The notes under the pieces: generated by a model
The model's input: the letters and a program-made list of their open reading frames with translations, nothing else
Database searches by the model: none
Told to the model about the DNA's origin: nothing
Position numbers and translations under genes: made by a program
Source: Pseudo-nitzschia pungens
Lineage: Eukaryota > Bacillariophyta > Bacillariophyceae > Bacillariales > Bacillariaceae
Assembly: GCA_037355855.1 (NCBI GenBank)
Contig: CM074765.1
Span: forward strand, 3,658,001 to 3,722,000
Reading direction: 5' to 3'
Length of the DNA: 64,000 nt
Part shown: in pieces, positions 1-9,227 of the stretch
Layout of the letters: each line of letters begins with the position of its first letter
Numbering within the stretch: the first letter of the stretch is position 1

Positions 1-2
1 AG

Positions 3-1229
3 AAAATTGTTAACAACGAGAAACTCCAAGGAGACCAGAAACTGGATGTCCTCCAGAGAATCCTCTCCCTCGAGGCACTCTCTATTGTCCAGATGGTTTT
101 GGGCCGGACATATTATGCCGAACCAGGACACAAGGTACACAACAACCAACTGATCCAACAAAAACTCGAGAGGATTGCCATGCGGGAACCTAAGGAACCT
201 CCTAAGGAACCCCCCGCTGACAAATCCAAAGAGGCGGTGGAGGGCGCCAGCGCCCCAACCGAGAACGACAACACGACTGCTACGGCGGCGTCCGAACAAG
301 AACCGGAACCCACCGTACTTGACGGTCCGGTCCCAAAGAAAAGGGTCTCAAGTACCCTCATCCAGTACTACCAAACCCAGGAGTACAGAAAGGATATCAT
401 TGAGGAGTGTATGCACGCCCTCAAGCTCAAAATCTTTGGCAATGACATGAATGGCAAACGGTCCTACATTCTGCTCCGGAGATTCATCCGGAACACGAAA
501 ATCGACATGAAACACGGTATTCGCTCATGGGCAAACCGTATGGCCAAGCTACAGAGCTATCTACCCGATTGCCTCTGGGAGAGTGGCGCTGCAAACGGCA
601 CTGCACCATCCAGTTACTCGGAAGAGGACATGAAGGAAATCCTAGATGCCAACATGACCCACTCCCAACGCGAGAAGCTGGAGCACATTAGTTGGGACGT
701 CTACAAACACCCCTTTAACACCACCATCGACAAGCTCGAAAACTTGGAAATCACCATCCGGAACGAGGATGAACTCCGCAAACGCATCGCGGACCTCGAG
801 AAACAAACCGGTGGCCCCACGAAGAACCCCAAGGCCGCATCTGGGGGAGGAAACGCGAAGTCTCCTGGCAAAAAGAAGCGCCCTATGGACAACAACAGCA
901 ACAAGCAATTGTGCAAAACCTGTGGCAAGGTCCACGCCGGCAAATGCTGGAAACTAACCGGAGGACCCTCCAAGAAGGGGAAATTCAACCGGGAAACCAT
1001 CAACATGCTCAAGGAGCATTTTGTGGCAAAGGAAGACTCAGACAATGAGCAACATTCCAAACCCCACTGGGGAAGGAACCTATCGAACCACGAGTACTCC
1101 TACGTACTGGCCACGGCCCAAGCGGACCACGAAGTCTCCGATGACGAGATCGACATCTCCGAACGGGAACTCAAAGAGTACAGAAGGAAGTACAGAAAGA
1201 CCTTTAAAAAGAAAGGATCCCACAACTGA
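3..1229 (+). CDS. Gag-like capsid/nucleocapsid protein of gypsy element (5' partial)
   Basis: Structural protein that would package element RNA in cytoplasmic particles. The frame is open from position 3; the first in-window ATG is at 93 and gives 378 residues. Near its C-terminal third is one zinc knuckle, LCKTCGKVHAGKC, spaced CX2CX3HX3C, which is one residue shorter in two gaps than the retroviral CX2CX4HX4C box. Basic and Lys/Gly-rich stretches around the knuckle fit RNA binding, and a central helical region fits a capsid. The frame ends in TGA at 1227-1229, directly followed in the same frame by the ATG of pol. The N-terminal boundary is unknown. Confidence 0.8.
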   Translation, partial: KIVNNEKLQGDQKLDVLQRILSLEALSIVQMVLGRTYYAEPGHKVHNNQLIQQKLERIAMREPKEPPKEPPADKSKEAVEGASAPTENDNTTATAASEQEPEPTVLDGPVPKKRVSSTLIQYYQTQEYRKDIIEECMHALKLKIFGNDMNGKRSYILLRRFIRNTKIDMKHGIRSWANRMAKLQSYLPDCLWESGAANGTAPSSYSEEDMKEILDANMTHSQREKLEHISWDVYKHPFNTTIDKLENLEITIRNEDELRKRIADLEKQTGGPTKNPKAASGGGNAKSPGKKKRPMDNNSNKQLCKTCGKVHAGKCWKLTGGPSKKGKFNRETINMLKEHFVAKEDSDNEQHSKPHWGRNLSNHEYSYVLATAQADHEVSDDEIDISERELKEYRRKYRKTFKKKGSHN

Positions 1230-4200
1230 ATGGCCTCTGATACCATCCACACCGGACCGCGCGTAATCAACCGATTCGCAGACGTCTGTGTGGAGGTATT
1301 GGACCACAAGGGAAGGGGGAGGATGCTCCGGGGCCTACTCGACTCCGGGTGCTCCAAATCCATCATACTAAGGCACTTTGTCGACCGAAGTCAACTAACG
1401 AACCGAGACCAAAGATCTGTCACCTATAATACTTACGGGGGCAAGTTCCGAACCAAGTCTGCGGCTTCAGTGGGACTGAGGTTGATAGAATTTTCAAACT
1501 CCAAGACCATTAAATGGACCTTCCAAGTGGATGAATATCATCACCACGAGGAAGTACCCTATGACATGATCATAGGATCAGACCTGATGGCACAATTGGG
1601 ACTGGATATAAAATACAGTTCCCGGACAATTGAATGGCAGGGCGACTCCATCCCCATGAAAGGGATGGGGGAGCTCTCTGACCCGGACAAATGTGAGGCA
1701 GTATTTTTTGCCAACACACAAAGTCCAATCCTCCAACAAGAGGAAGAAAGGCAAGCCAAAATCCTGGATGCAGACTACTCCAAAGTCGATATAGACGCTA
1801 TGGTCAATGACCTGGAGATTACAGACGCGTCCAAGGCAGCCTTGAAGAAAACGCTAAAGAAATTCCCAACACTCTTTGGAGGAGGGTTGGGTCTACTTAA
1901 AAATATAGAACCGGTGTCCATTGAGCTCCAACCAGGGGTCAAACCGGTCAGGCAGAGGTACTATTCAGTACCCCATGCCTTTGAACAAGCACTCCGAAAG
2001 GAGATCACCAGGCTCTGTGATATTGGAGTCCTGGAAAAACTCCCCCACGATGACGACTCACCGTGGGCATCCCCTACCTTCTGTCAACCCAAGAAGACAG
2101 GGGACATTCGCGTCCTAACCGACTTTCGAAAGATGAACGCAGCCATCCAAAGGAAACCATTCCCCCTACCACGAATAGGGGAAACGATCCAAAGACTACA
2201 AAAGTTCAAGTCAGCTACGGCGCTTGACTTGTCCCAGGGATATTATACCATCCCCATTTGCAAGGAGAGCCAGAAGATCTGCTCTACCATTTTACCATGG
2301 GGAAAATATGCCTACAAACGATTGGCAATGGGGATTGCATGTGCACCCGATATCTTCCAGTCAGTCATGATGAACCTACTAGGGGACCTGGACTATGTCC
2401 TCGTCTATATCGATGACATCCTAATCATACAGAGGGAAGGCGAGTCCGAACAGGATCACCTCCACAAAATCGATACAGTCCTCCAGAGACTGGATGATGC
2501 TGGCTTTCGGGCCAACCTGAGAAAATCCTTCTTCATGCAAAAAGAAGTGGAATACCTGGGATTCCTGTTAACAACAGAGGGCATTCAACCCCAGCCAAAG
2601 AAACTGGAGGCGATGAAGCGCCTGGAAGCCCCGAAGAACACCAAGCAACTCAAGATGTTCCTTGGGATGGTCAACTTTTACAGGGACATGTGGAAGCGCC
2701 GCTCCCACATCCTGGCCCCCCTCAATAAACTTGCAGGGAAAAAGGGAAAACTGAACTGGTACTGGGGCCCAGCAGAGCAGAAAGCTTTCATGGAGGCAAA
2801 GAGAATGCTCGCGGATGAAGCGAAACTCGCATTCCCGGATTTTACGAAACCATTTCATCTCTACTCAGACGCCAGCGACAGGCAACTGGGAGCAACTGTA
2901 TGCCAAGATGGCAAGCCCCTTGGTTTCTACACCCGGAAGCTGAACTCGGCGCAACTCAACTACACGGTTGGAGAAAAAGAACTCCTGGGCATAGTAGAAG
3001 GCCTAAAGGCGTTCGAAGGAATCCTACGAGGACAAGAGGTGATTATCCACACAGACCACCTAAACCTACTGTATCAGCAGATGCCGACGCAGAGAATGGT
3101 CCGGTGGAGACTCCTCATGGAGGAGTTCCACCCGGTAGTCAAGCATGTGGCTGGCAAAGACAACGACGCAGCAGATGCACTATCACGACTGGATATTACG
3201 GATGACCCAGCAGATACGGTGGAATGGCTACCGCCGAATAAGCCCCTCACCTACGCGGATGAGGAAGAGCACCTCCGGCAACTCCTATTCCCGCTTGGAG
3301 AAGCGCCGGAAGAATTCCAGGGCAATAGTGCATTCCCACTTGCCCCGGACATGATTCAGTTCTACCAGCAAAAGGACACAGGAATCATGAGTGCTCTGGA
3401 AAAAGACAATCGACTAACCACCAAAATGGTGGAAGGTTACAACCTAATCCACAAAGAAGGAAAGATTCTGATTCCCGACAAACTCAAGGACAGAGTCATG
3501 GAATGGTACCACAGCATGTTGGTCCATCCCGGAGAAAAGAGAATGGAACAGAGCCTACGCTCGGTGTTCACCTGGAAAGGCCTACGAAAGGACGTTCAGG
3601 ATCTCTGTAAACACTGTCACACGTGCCAGATGTTCAAAAAGAGTGGCCGGAAGAAGTATGGACTACTACCGGAGAAAGCAGTGGAAGTCACCAAATGGCA
3701 GAGGGTCAATGTGGACCTCTGGGGACCTGCAACTGTCCACAACAAAAATGGTAAAGACTATCACATCCATGTCCTCACCATGGTGGACCCAGTGACCGGA
3801 TGGTTTGAACTGGCTCACCTGAAGGACTCCCCAAATGCAGCAGAAACTCAACGATTGTTGGATAGTACCTGGCTAGCAAGATATCCTCGACCAAAAGAAA
3901 TCGGATTCGATGGTGGAAGTGAGTTCAAAGCAGAGTTCCAAGAGCTCTGTGACAACATGGGGATGAAAAGAAAACCCAGTGGCGCCTGGAACCCACAATC
4001 CAACTCAGTGCTGGAGAGAATCCACCAGGTCCTGAAGGACTGCCTATTGTCCTTTAACCTGGAACAAAGAGACCTCCACGAGAAGGACCCCTTTGAGGAG
4101 TTCACTACCAAGGCGGCCTATGCTATTAGAAGCGCCATCCATACAACTCTGGGGTATTCCCCAGCACAACTGGTGTTCGGACGGGATATGTTCATGCCTG

Positions 4201-4496
4201 TGAACTTTCCAGTGGATTGGGAAGCAATCCAAGCAAGGAAACAAAAGAGTATCCACAAGAGTAATATCCGGGAGAATCAGAAGAGGATTCCCCACGTCTA
4301 TAAGGAAGGAGACTATGTCACCCTGGAAAGGAAGGGCATTGTTCCGAAACTATCCTTCCCACGACAAGGACCTTACAAGGTGATCAAGGCCCATAACAAT
4401 GGAACTGTAACTATTGAAACTGCTCCCTTTGTAACCGATCGGGTTAACATTAGGAGAGTACACCCCTATTATTGCAGGGATCCTATTAAATCGTAA
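1230..4496 (+). CDS. Pol polyprotein of gypsy element (PR-RT-RH-IN)
   Basis: 1088-residue polyprotein with every catalytic block visible in order. Protease: LLDSGCS with the catalytic Asp near residue 38, and IIGSDL as the flap side. Reverse transcriptase: LDLSQGYYTIPI and the YIDD box. RNase H: HLYSDAS, an Asp in HTDHLNLL, and AADALSRL. Integrase: a His/Cys N-terminal zinc module (HSMLVHP ... CKHCHTC), core acidic residues in NVDLWGP, GFDGGSEF and VLERIH (about 34 residues between the last two), and a C-terminal GPY-type module (RQGPYKVI). The frame is intact and starts immediately after the gag stop, in the same frame. The protein would be made by stop readthrough or by reinitiation. Confidence 0.93.
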   Translation: MASDTIHTGPRVINRFADVCVEVLDHKGRGRMLRGLLDSGCSKSIILRHFVDRSQLTNRDQRSVTYNTYGGKFRTKSAASVGLRLIEFSNSKTIKWTFQVDEYHHHEEVPYDMIIGSDLMAQLGLDIKYSSRTIEWQGDSIPMKGMGELSDPDKCEAVFFANTQSPILQQEEERQAKILDADYSKVDIDAMVNDLEITDASKAALKKTLKKFPTLFGGGLGLLKNIEPVSIELQPGVKPVRQRYYSVPHAFEQALRKEITRLCDIGVLEKLPHDDDSPWASPTFCQPKKTGDIRVLTDFRKMNAAIQRKPFPLPRIGETIQRLQKFKSATALDLSQGYYTIPICKESQKICSTILPWGKYAYKRLAMGIACAPDIFQSVMMNLLGDLDYVLVYIDDILIIQREGESEQDHLHKIDTVLQRLDDAGFRANLRKSFFMQKEVEYLGFLLTTEGIQPQPKKLEAMKRLEAPKNTKQLKMFLGMVNFYRDMWKRRSHILAPLNKLAGKKGKLNWYWGPAEQKAFMEAKRMLADEAKLAFPDFTKPFHLYSDASDRQLGATVCQDGKPLGFYTRKLNSAQLNYTVGEKELLGIVEGLKAFEGILRGQEVIIHTDHLNLLYQQMPTQRMVRWRLLMEEFHPVVKHVAGKDNDAADALSRLDITDDPADTVEWLPPNKPLTYADEEEHLRQLLFPLGEAPEEFQGNSAFPLAPDMIQFYQQKDTGIMSALEKDNRLTTKMVEGYNLIHKEGKILIPDKLKDRVMEWYHSMLVHPGEKRMEQSLRSVFTWKGLRKDVQDLCKHCHTCQMFKKSGRKKYGLLPEKAVEVTKWQRVNVDLWGPATVHNKNGKDYHIHVLTMVDPVTGWFELAHLKDSPNAAETQRLLDSTWLARYPRPKEIGFDGGSEFKAEFQELCDNMGMKRKPSGAWNPQSNSVLERIHQVLKDCLLSFNLEQRDLHEKDPFEEFTTKAAYAIRSAIHTTLGYSPAQLVFGRDMFMPVNFPVDWEAIQARKQKSIHKSNIRENQKRIPHVYKEGDYVTLERKGIVPKLSFPRQGPYKVIKAHNNGTVTIETAPFVTDRVNIRRVHPYYCRDPIKS

Positions 4497-4514
4497 CAGT
4501 ACCATGGAGGAGTA

Positions 4515-4702
4515 TGCCGTGCACCAAAATACAGTCACGAGTCCACTCGGGACTGGATTAAGGATAAGGATAAAAGAATCAGCGAGTCGACAGGATCGCT
4601 GATTCAGAGGGCTCTTAGAACTGTAGCAAATAGACTAACCAATAGAGCTCACAATTTGCATATCACTACTATTCTAATCACTAGTAGACCCGGGGTATGG
4701 CA
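4515..4702 (+). repeat. Probable 3' LTR of gypsy element
   Basis: After the pol stop, a purine run (GGAGGAG) leads into sequence starting TGCC at 4515 and ending GGCA at 4702, giving the expected TG...CA ends with a 4-bp inverted terminus. The proposed length is 188 bp. A 10-bp perfect inverted repeat (4576-4585 with 4596-4605, 10-base loop) lies inside and could form a stem in the terminal RNA. Without the 5' copy the exact boundaries are inferred. Confidence 0.4.
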
Positions 4703-5431
4703 ATGACACTTACTTAGTAATTTTGTTTTGAGAGTTCCCGCCTTTCTAATTGGTCTCTCAAATCGTAATTACCGTACGTAGATCTTGATCTGACTGATCG
4801 GATTTCCAAGTCAACAGTTATCCGTGAAACCTGTTTTTTTTTAAGTGTGCCACTGTCGTAGTTCTTCATTTTTATTTTTTCATGACGTACATTTTCGTCA
4901 TTGGAACTCTTTTCTTTGAATTTGGGGAATCCACCATCTGCCCATCGTTCGGTCAAGGAGACGACGAGAAACAACACATCTTAACAAAGTGTTAACATTT
5001 GAGACAAAATCTAAGATTTTTTAATAATTTCTCGTAGATCTGAGTTCTTGTTTGATCGCCAATGACGTGTTAGATATTAAAACTAGTGTCCTGACGTACG
5101 AGTCAGCAGAGAAGATAGGTTTTTTGGGTGTTCTACGATCGCATACTGTGGATTTCACTCAGGACTCAATTCTCTTCGTGTATTATCGTACCCTGAGTCC
5201 CGATTCTCGTACGTACATCATCAGTCTCGCAGAACAAATCCTTGCGCTGAAAAATTCAACTTGCAAGAAGGGGTGTCAACACCTCACATACTTCGTTTTG
5301 ATTTGCTTAGCCGGCCCCGCCGGAAAATCTTTTGCGTTTTGATGGCTACCAGTGTCGTGCACGATGCGGCACAGTAAATACCGATATTGTCATAATGTTA
5401 TTCTTGACCCTAGCAAAACCAATATTCCACC
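4703..5431. other. Intergenic spacer
   Basis: AT-rich spacer between the gypsy element and cytochrome c6. Short open frames here, for example 5052-5342 forward, have no recognisable domain or coding character. The last few hundred bases must contain the cytochrome c6 promoter, but I can single out no motif. Confidence 0.5.
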
Positions 5432-5917
5432 ATGAAGCTCGCTATTTTCGCCACCCTCCTCGCCTCTGCCTCCGCCTTCTCCCTCAACAAGGCTGACATG
5501 ACCAAGGTATGTATTTCGTATAGAATGGTCTGTGAATGGAGTGACAACTAATTGGCTGATCTCACGTTGTATCAAATGGTTTCTCTCCGACAATAGGCCG
5601 CTGCCGCTGGAGCTGTTGCATTCGGAGTTGCTGTCTCCCCTGCCCTTGCCGCCGATGCCGGTGCCGGAGAGACTGTTTTCAACTCCAACTGCGCTGCTTG
5701 CCACGCCGGAGGGCAAAACGTTATCATGCCTGACAAGACTCTTGAGAAGGAAGCCCTCGAACAATACCTTACCGGTGGACGTAACGAGGCCGCTGTCCGA
5801 ACTCAGGTCACCAACGGAAAGAACGCCATGCCTGCTTTCGGAGGACGTCTCAGTGACGAAGAAATCGCTGATGTCGCTGCCTACGTTATCCAGACTTCCG
5901 AAGAGGGATGGGAGTAA
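5432..5917 (+). CDS. petJ: Cytochrome c6, plastid lumenal, one intron
   Basis: Soluble haem protein carrying electrons from cytochrome b6f to photosystem I in the thylakoid lumen. Exon 1 is 5432-5506 and exon 2 is 5597-5917. The 90-nt GT-AG intron (5507-5596) separates the ER signal from the rest, in phase 0. The protein has 131 residues. It starts with a signal peptide ending in ASAFSLN (the diatom ASAF plastid motif). A transit region and a hydrophobic lumen-targeting segment ending in SPALA-ADAG follow, without a twin Arg, so Sec-type. The mature part has the CAACH haem site and the MPAFGG axial Met, with a typical length near 86 residues. The start ATG has CCACC in front of it. In diatoms this protein usually replaces plastocyanin. 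Confidence 0.96.
5507..5596 (+). other. Intron of cytochrome c6 gene
   Basis: Starts GTATGT and ends CAATAG, 90 nt, phase 0. Removing it joins the ASAF signal peptide directly to the transit and lumen-targeting segments, so the exon border coincides with the border between targeting elements. Confidence 0.9.
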
Positions 5918-6330
5918 ACTATTAGTCGCGATATAGTTGGAGTTCGCTTGTGATAGGTCGGGCTTGACACAACCATAAGCGAAGGAAACAGCAAGACTGC
6001 TTCAAATATACAAGGCACGGCGCAAAGCTTCCTTGTGAATGACCAAGGCGGTTTAAGTCGACAACACCAGTCGCCTCCCCGGTCCAGTTCCTTTTTTGAC
6101 GTAGCCATAACATAGAACAACGGTTTCACGCTGCAACAAGTGTATTTTTCTTACGAACGTACCAATTTTACGATAGTTGAAACGTCTACATGTCAGAAAA
6201 GACGCGATAATCGTTTTTTTTCAACCTCTGAAAGGCAAAGTATCTACAATACAAGCAAAGCTGATTTATGTGTTGAATCAATTGTAGTATGTCGGAATAA
6301 AACCTCGTCCACAACGTTAAAAGCCACGAT
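5918..6330. other. Convergent intergenic spacer
   Basis: Space between the 3' ends of cytochrome c6 (forward) and the TMEM65-GAF gene (reverse). No convincing coding frame, repeat or RNA gene is visible. It should contain both polyadenylation regions. Confidence 0.5.
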
Positions 6331-8172
6331 TTAGTTGTCAGGAAACAGCTTGGTCTTCTTTTTTGTCACTGTGAGGGGGCTGATGGTAGTGGTATTGTGA
6401 CTGCTAGCACTTATGTTGGCCGAACCCCTCGTGACTTGCTCCTGGCTTTCTGAGCCGCTTGCGTAGCCCTGTGTTGTGGTAATGGCGGCATCGTCACTGC
6501 CGTTGGCATTCTGGTCGCTGGTACCAGTTAAGTTATGTCGCGTTTCGGTTCTACGAACACCTCTGCCTTCATTGAGAATTTGAATAGTATCTTTCAAGCC
6601 CAAACCTTCCTCTTCTTCTTCTCTGTCCTGATAAATTCTCCGGAGGCTAACGCTAACGTGACTCGCAAGACTAACAAGAATCTCGACGTCCTGGTCGGTG
6701 AAACCACCGGTATGAACACCACTACCGTTGTCCTTGTTGAAGGCCTCGAGAACGGCAATGACGCGGCCCTGGCGGTCCAGAATGGGTACCACGGCGCAAT
6801 CTCGAAACTGATCATGGTCGGTGCAATCGTCATCGGACGTTCCGGCCTCGATGCTCAACGGGTAAAAGTCCGGCTCTTCCATTAGATTTCCAGAAATGTT
6901 CCAGGTCGTTCCCGTCAGCACGGCACGGGACACGATCCCCTTGCCGACGGGAAGGACGCGAGATGTGGATACGGGATGGGGTTTGCTACCCGAGGACGGT
7001 GATTCAGGTGCGACTAGATTGCCATCGGCATCTTCTTTTTCGTTGTCGCTGCTTTTCGCAATTTTGCGCTTTGTGCTATCGATATTGCTGCCGCGATCAG
7101 GAGTCCCCCGACTGCCACTGCTGACCATTCTTAACAGGACATTCGTTGTGGAAGTTGCAACGCTCGCTTCGTGGTTTCGATTTGGCGGTTCCACGTAATA
7201 CATGGCGTACAGATACTCTCCATTCACTGATGGGTGATAATCGGGGAGAAGCCCGTAACTCAATCCATTGCGTTTTTCGGAGGCCCCTCCTTCCTCGTTC
7301 TTGTCGACACGCAGGTACAGGCTAGTCACCTCGGCCCCTACTAGCGACTTGGCTTCGTTCAAAACGTCTAGACAAAGTCGCTCCAATTGGGCCTTCTTTT
7401 TCAGCGTGTCCGCCTTTTTGGAATCGATGAACATCAGTGGAATCATACCCAGAATGCAACCAATAGTCATTCCAATCGCCATTCCGCCCTGCGAAGCGAA
7501 ACGCACCGAACGCAATTGCCGTTGGGCCGCCGAGAGAGTCGGAACCGGCATCTTGAGGGTGGTCGCACAAAAGTCCTCGATGGAAGCTGCGCATCCAATT
7601 CCGGCCAGATCCGAGATGATGTTTCCAATGGCGGCCGCGCACATGGTGCTAATCCCAAGACTGACACCCAAACTGGTGTCGATAATATCTCCGGCAATGA
7701 TCAAAATGAAATTGTCCATGAACCCAAAACCGATAAAGGGCAGGCCGGTCGTAAAGGCCACCCATCGCAGGGTATGGAAGCAGGGCTCCGCTTCTGTTGT
7801 CGCCTCCGCAGCAGTCTTGGAGCTATCGCTTTTGCTACGGCGGGTGCCATCCATGCCCCGTTTGGTGATTTGTCTGTGGGAAGATTGTCTCGTTTGCCTA
7901 CATCCGAGAAGAGTTGAAAACCGATGTCTGCTTGTACACTGTGGAACATTTCTTGTGTTCGCTATCATTGGTCGAAACTTTGCTTGCGACATGCCGACTC
8001 GAGGCCTTCGGAATTGAATCCCGAGATTTGCGTTCGCAATGTTTGAAATCCTTTGTCCGGTGGGTGAGGTGCATGTCGACGCTTGTCTGCCAAATGCCGA
8101 CGAAGCAAGACGGGACGATGATGACGAAAACAAAGTCGATTTGACGATGCGCATCGGTCCACAATACGGCAT
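6331..8172 (-). CDS. TMEM65-GAF fusion protein, probably mitochondrial
   Basis: 613 residues, no intron. I chose the first real ATG (8172). The first 60 residues are rich in Arg and Ser with almost no acid, a typical mitochondrial presequence. Residues about 135-250 match the TMEM65 family: a Leu-Arg-Trp-Val start, the PFIGFGFMDN block, Gly/Ala-rich membrane segments with GNIISDLAG, and a last helix near MTIGCILGMIPLMF. Residues about 262-514 form a GAF domain (ERLCLDVLNEAKSLVGAE ... VLPVGKGIVSRA ... VPILDRQGRVIAVLEAFNK ... FTDQDVEIL), interrupted by a Ser-rich insert. Human TMEM65 is an inner mitochondrial membrane protein linked to sodium-calcium exchange. GAF domains bind small ligands. 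A ligand-sensing TMEM65 is my inference. Confidence 0.85.
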   Translation of the reverse strand: MPYCGPMRIVKSTLFSSSSSRLASSAFGRQASTCTSPTGQRISNIANANLGIQFRRPRVGMSQAKFRPMIANTRNVPQCTSRHRFSTLLGCRQTRQSSHRQITKRGMDGTRRSKSDSSKTAAEATTEAEPCFHTLRWVAFTTGLPFIGFGFMDNFILIIAGDIIDTSLGVSLGISTMCAAAIGNIISDLAGIGCAASIEDFCATTLKMPVPTLSAAQRQLRSVRFASQGGMAIGMTIGCILGMIPLMFIDSKKADTLKKKAQLERLCLDVLNEAKSLVGAEVTSLYLRVDKNEEGGASEKRNGLSYGLLPDYHPSVNGEYLYAMYYVEPPNRNHEASVATSTTNVLLRMVSSGSRGTPDRGSNIDSTKRKIAKSSDNEKEDADGNLVAPESPSSGSKPHPVSTSRVLPVGKGIVSRAVLTGTTWNISGNLMEEPDFYPLSIEAGTSDDDCTDHDQFRDCAVVPILDRQGRVIAVLEAFNKDNGSGVHTGGFTDQDVEILVSLASHVSVSLRRIYQDREEEEEGLGLKDTIQILNEGRGVRRTETRHNLTGTSDQNANGSDDAAITTTQGYASGSESQEQVTRGSANISASSHNTTTISPLTVTKKKTKLFPDN

Positions 8173-9227
8173 TATCTTCGTCGAGATCAAAGAATAATCC
8201 TGTTAATTGATACTATTGCAGTTGACGCTCTAATTAGTGCGTGATTGAGTCGGTACTTTCGGTCTTGACTCAGATACCAATGGTCGAAAAGAAGTACCGA
8301 TAGGTCGAGGTGAGGATGTTGACAACACCAGCGACTTTGTTTGTTGGTATCGCAATTTCTGTCACTGTCCTCCTAATGTCACCGTATCTGATGCCGTCCC
8401 TCTCGTCTGAGGTTATGACAAGAACCTTCAACGATGAACTTTTCTCCTGATTTCAGCTCCACCTGTACCGAACCTTGGAACGGGATAGCTTTTTCATGAT
8501 GGTCCATCGTCCATCGCGAAGTCGTGTTCCGGGAGAGAAGGAAACAATTTTTTCCTCATCGCCCAAGATTGTTACGCCCACCGTTCAAAAGAGACCCGTG
8601 TAAAGTTTTAAATTTCAATTTCAGAAACAAAATGCCGGCCGAGTGAAAGTATTTCTTCTTTGCGTTCGGCTCTTCAGTCGTTGTAGTCCATATCTCTTTT
8701 TGGCATATTGTTGTTGTTGGATACAAAACAAAATAGATATGCTGGAACGTATCGAACATACGTACTAAGCAATTTGCATACTCGTACGTACTTACGAACC
8801 CACCGTACTTAAAAAAAGACGAACGTAGCGAACGTACCGGTACACGTACCGGTACGTAGTAAACCATAAGGTAGCCTTACCCGGAAAGCGTTCAAGTTGA
8901 GATGCTGTGATTTTACAAAAATAATGCGACGCAGTTCTAGAAAATTTTCAAAAAAATTCCAACATGAAATTCGGATCCAACGACGGAGACAACGTAGTCG
9001 ATGTCTTCCAGAGACAGTACGTGGTAACCTTAGTGGTTCGTTTCGACTTTCCAGCCTCTGAATCTTCAGGTGCGCTGAGAAAGGCCGCAACGAATAAAAG
9101 GATCAATTGCCGTGCATATAAGAGTTCCTGGTCATAAACTACTTGCTTTCAATCCAATTGAGATCTCACAAACAGCTTCTCAGCCAGCCAGCCAGCCAGT
9201 CAACCAACCAACCAACTAACTAAGGAA
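8173..9227. other. Intergenic spacer with TACGTA/CCGGTAC-rich tract
   Basis: No convincing gene. Around 8760-8860 there is a run of overlapping TACGTAC, ACCGGTAC and CGTACTT words, including the near-palindrome ACGTACCGGTACACGTAC. Similar words recur in many spacers of the window. Near 9180-9230 are short tandem CCAG and CAAC repeats just past the end of the CobW gene. Confidence 0.45.

Larger units (their letters stand above)
1..4702 (+). mobile_element. Ty3/gypsy LTR retrotransposon, 5' truncated by window edge
   Basis: The element reads gag, then pol in the order protease, reverse transcriptase, RNase H, integrase, which is the Ty3/gypsy (Metaviridae) order. The gag frame is already open at position 3, so the 5' LTR and the start of gag lie outside the window. 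A purine-rich run near 4504-4512 and a probable short LTR follow pol. The long intact pol frame suggests a young copy. Target-site duplications cannot be checked because the left end is missing. Confidence 0.9.

Noticed and set aside
5052..5342. Forward open frame upstream of cytochrome c6
   Set aside because: No domain, no leader and no coding-like composition; probably chance in AT-rich spacer.
8556..9090. Overlapping reverse open frames upstream of the TMEM65-GAF gene
   Set aside because: Content is dominated by TACGTAC-type repeats and no homology is recognisable.
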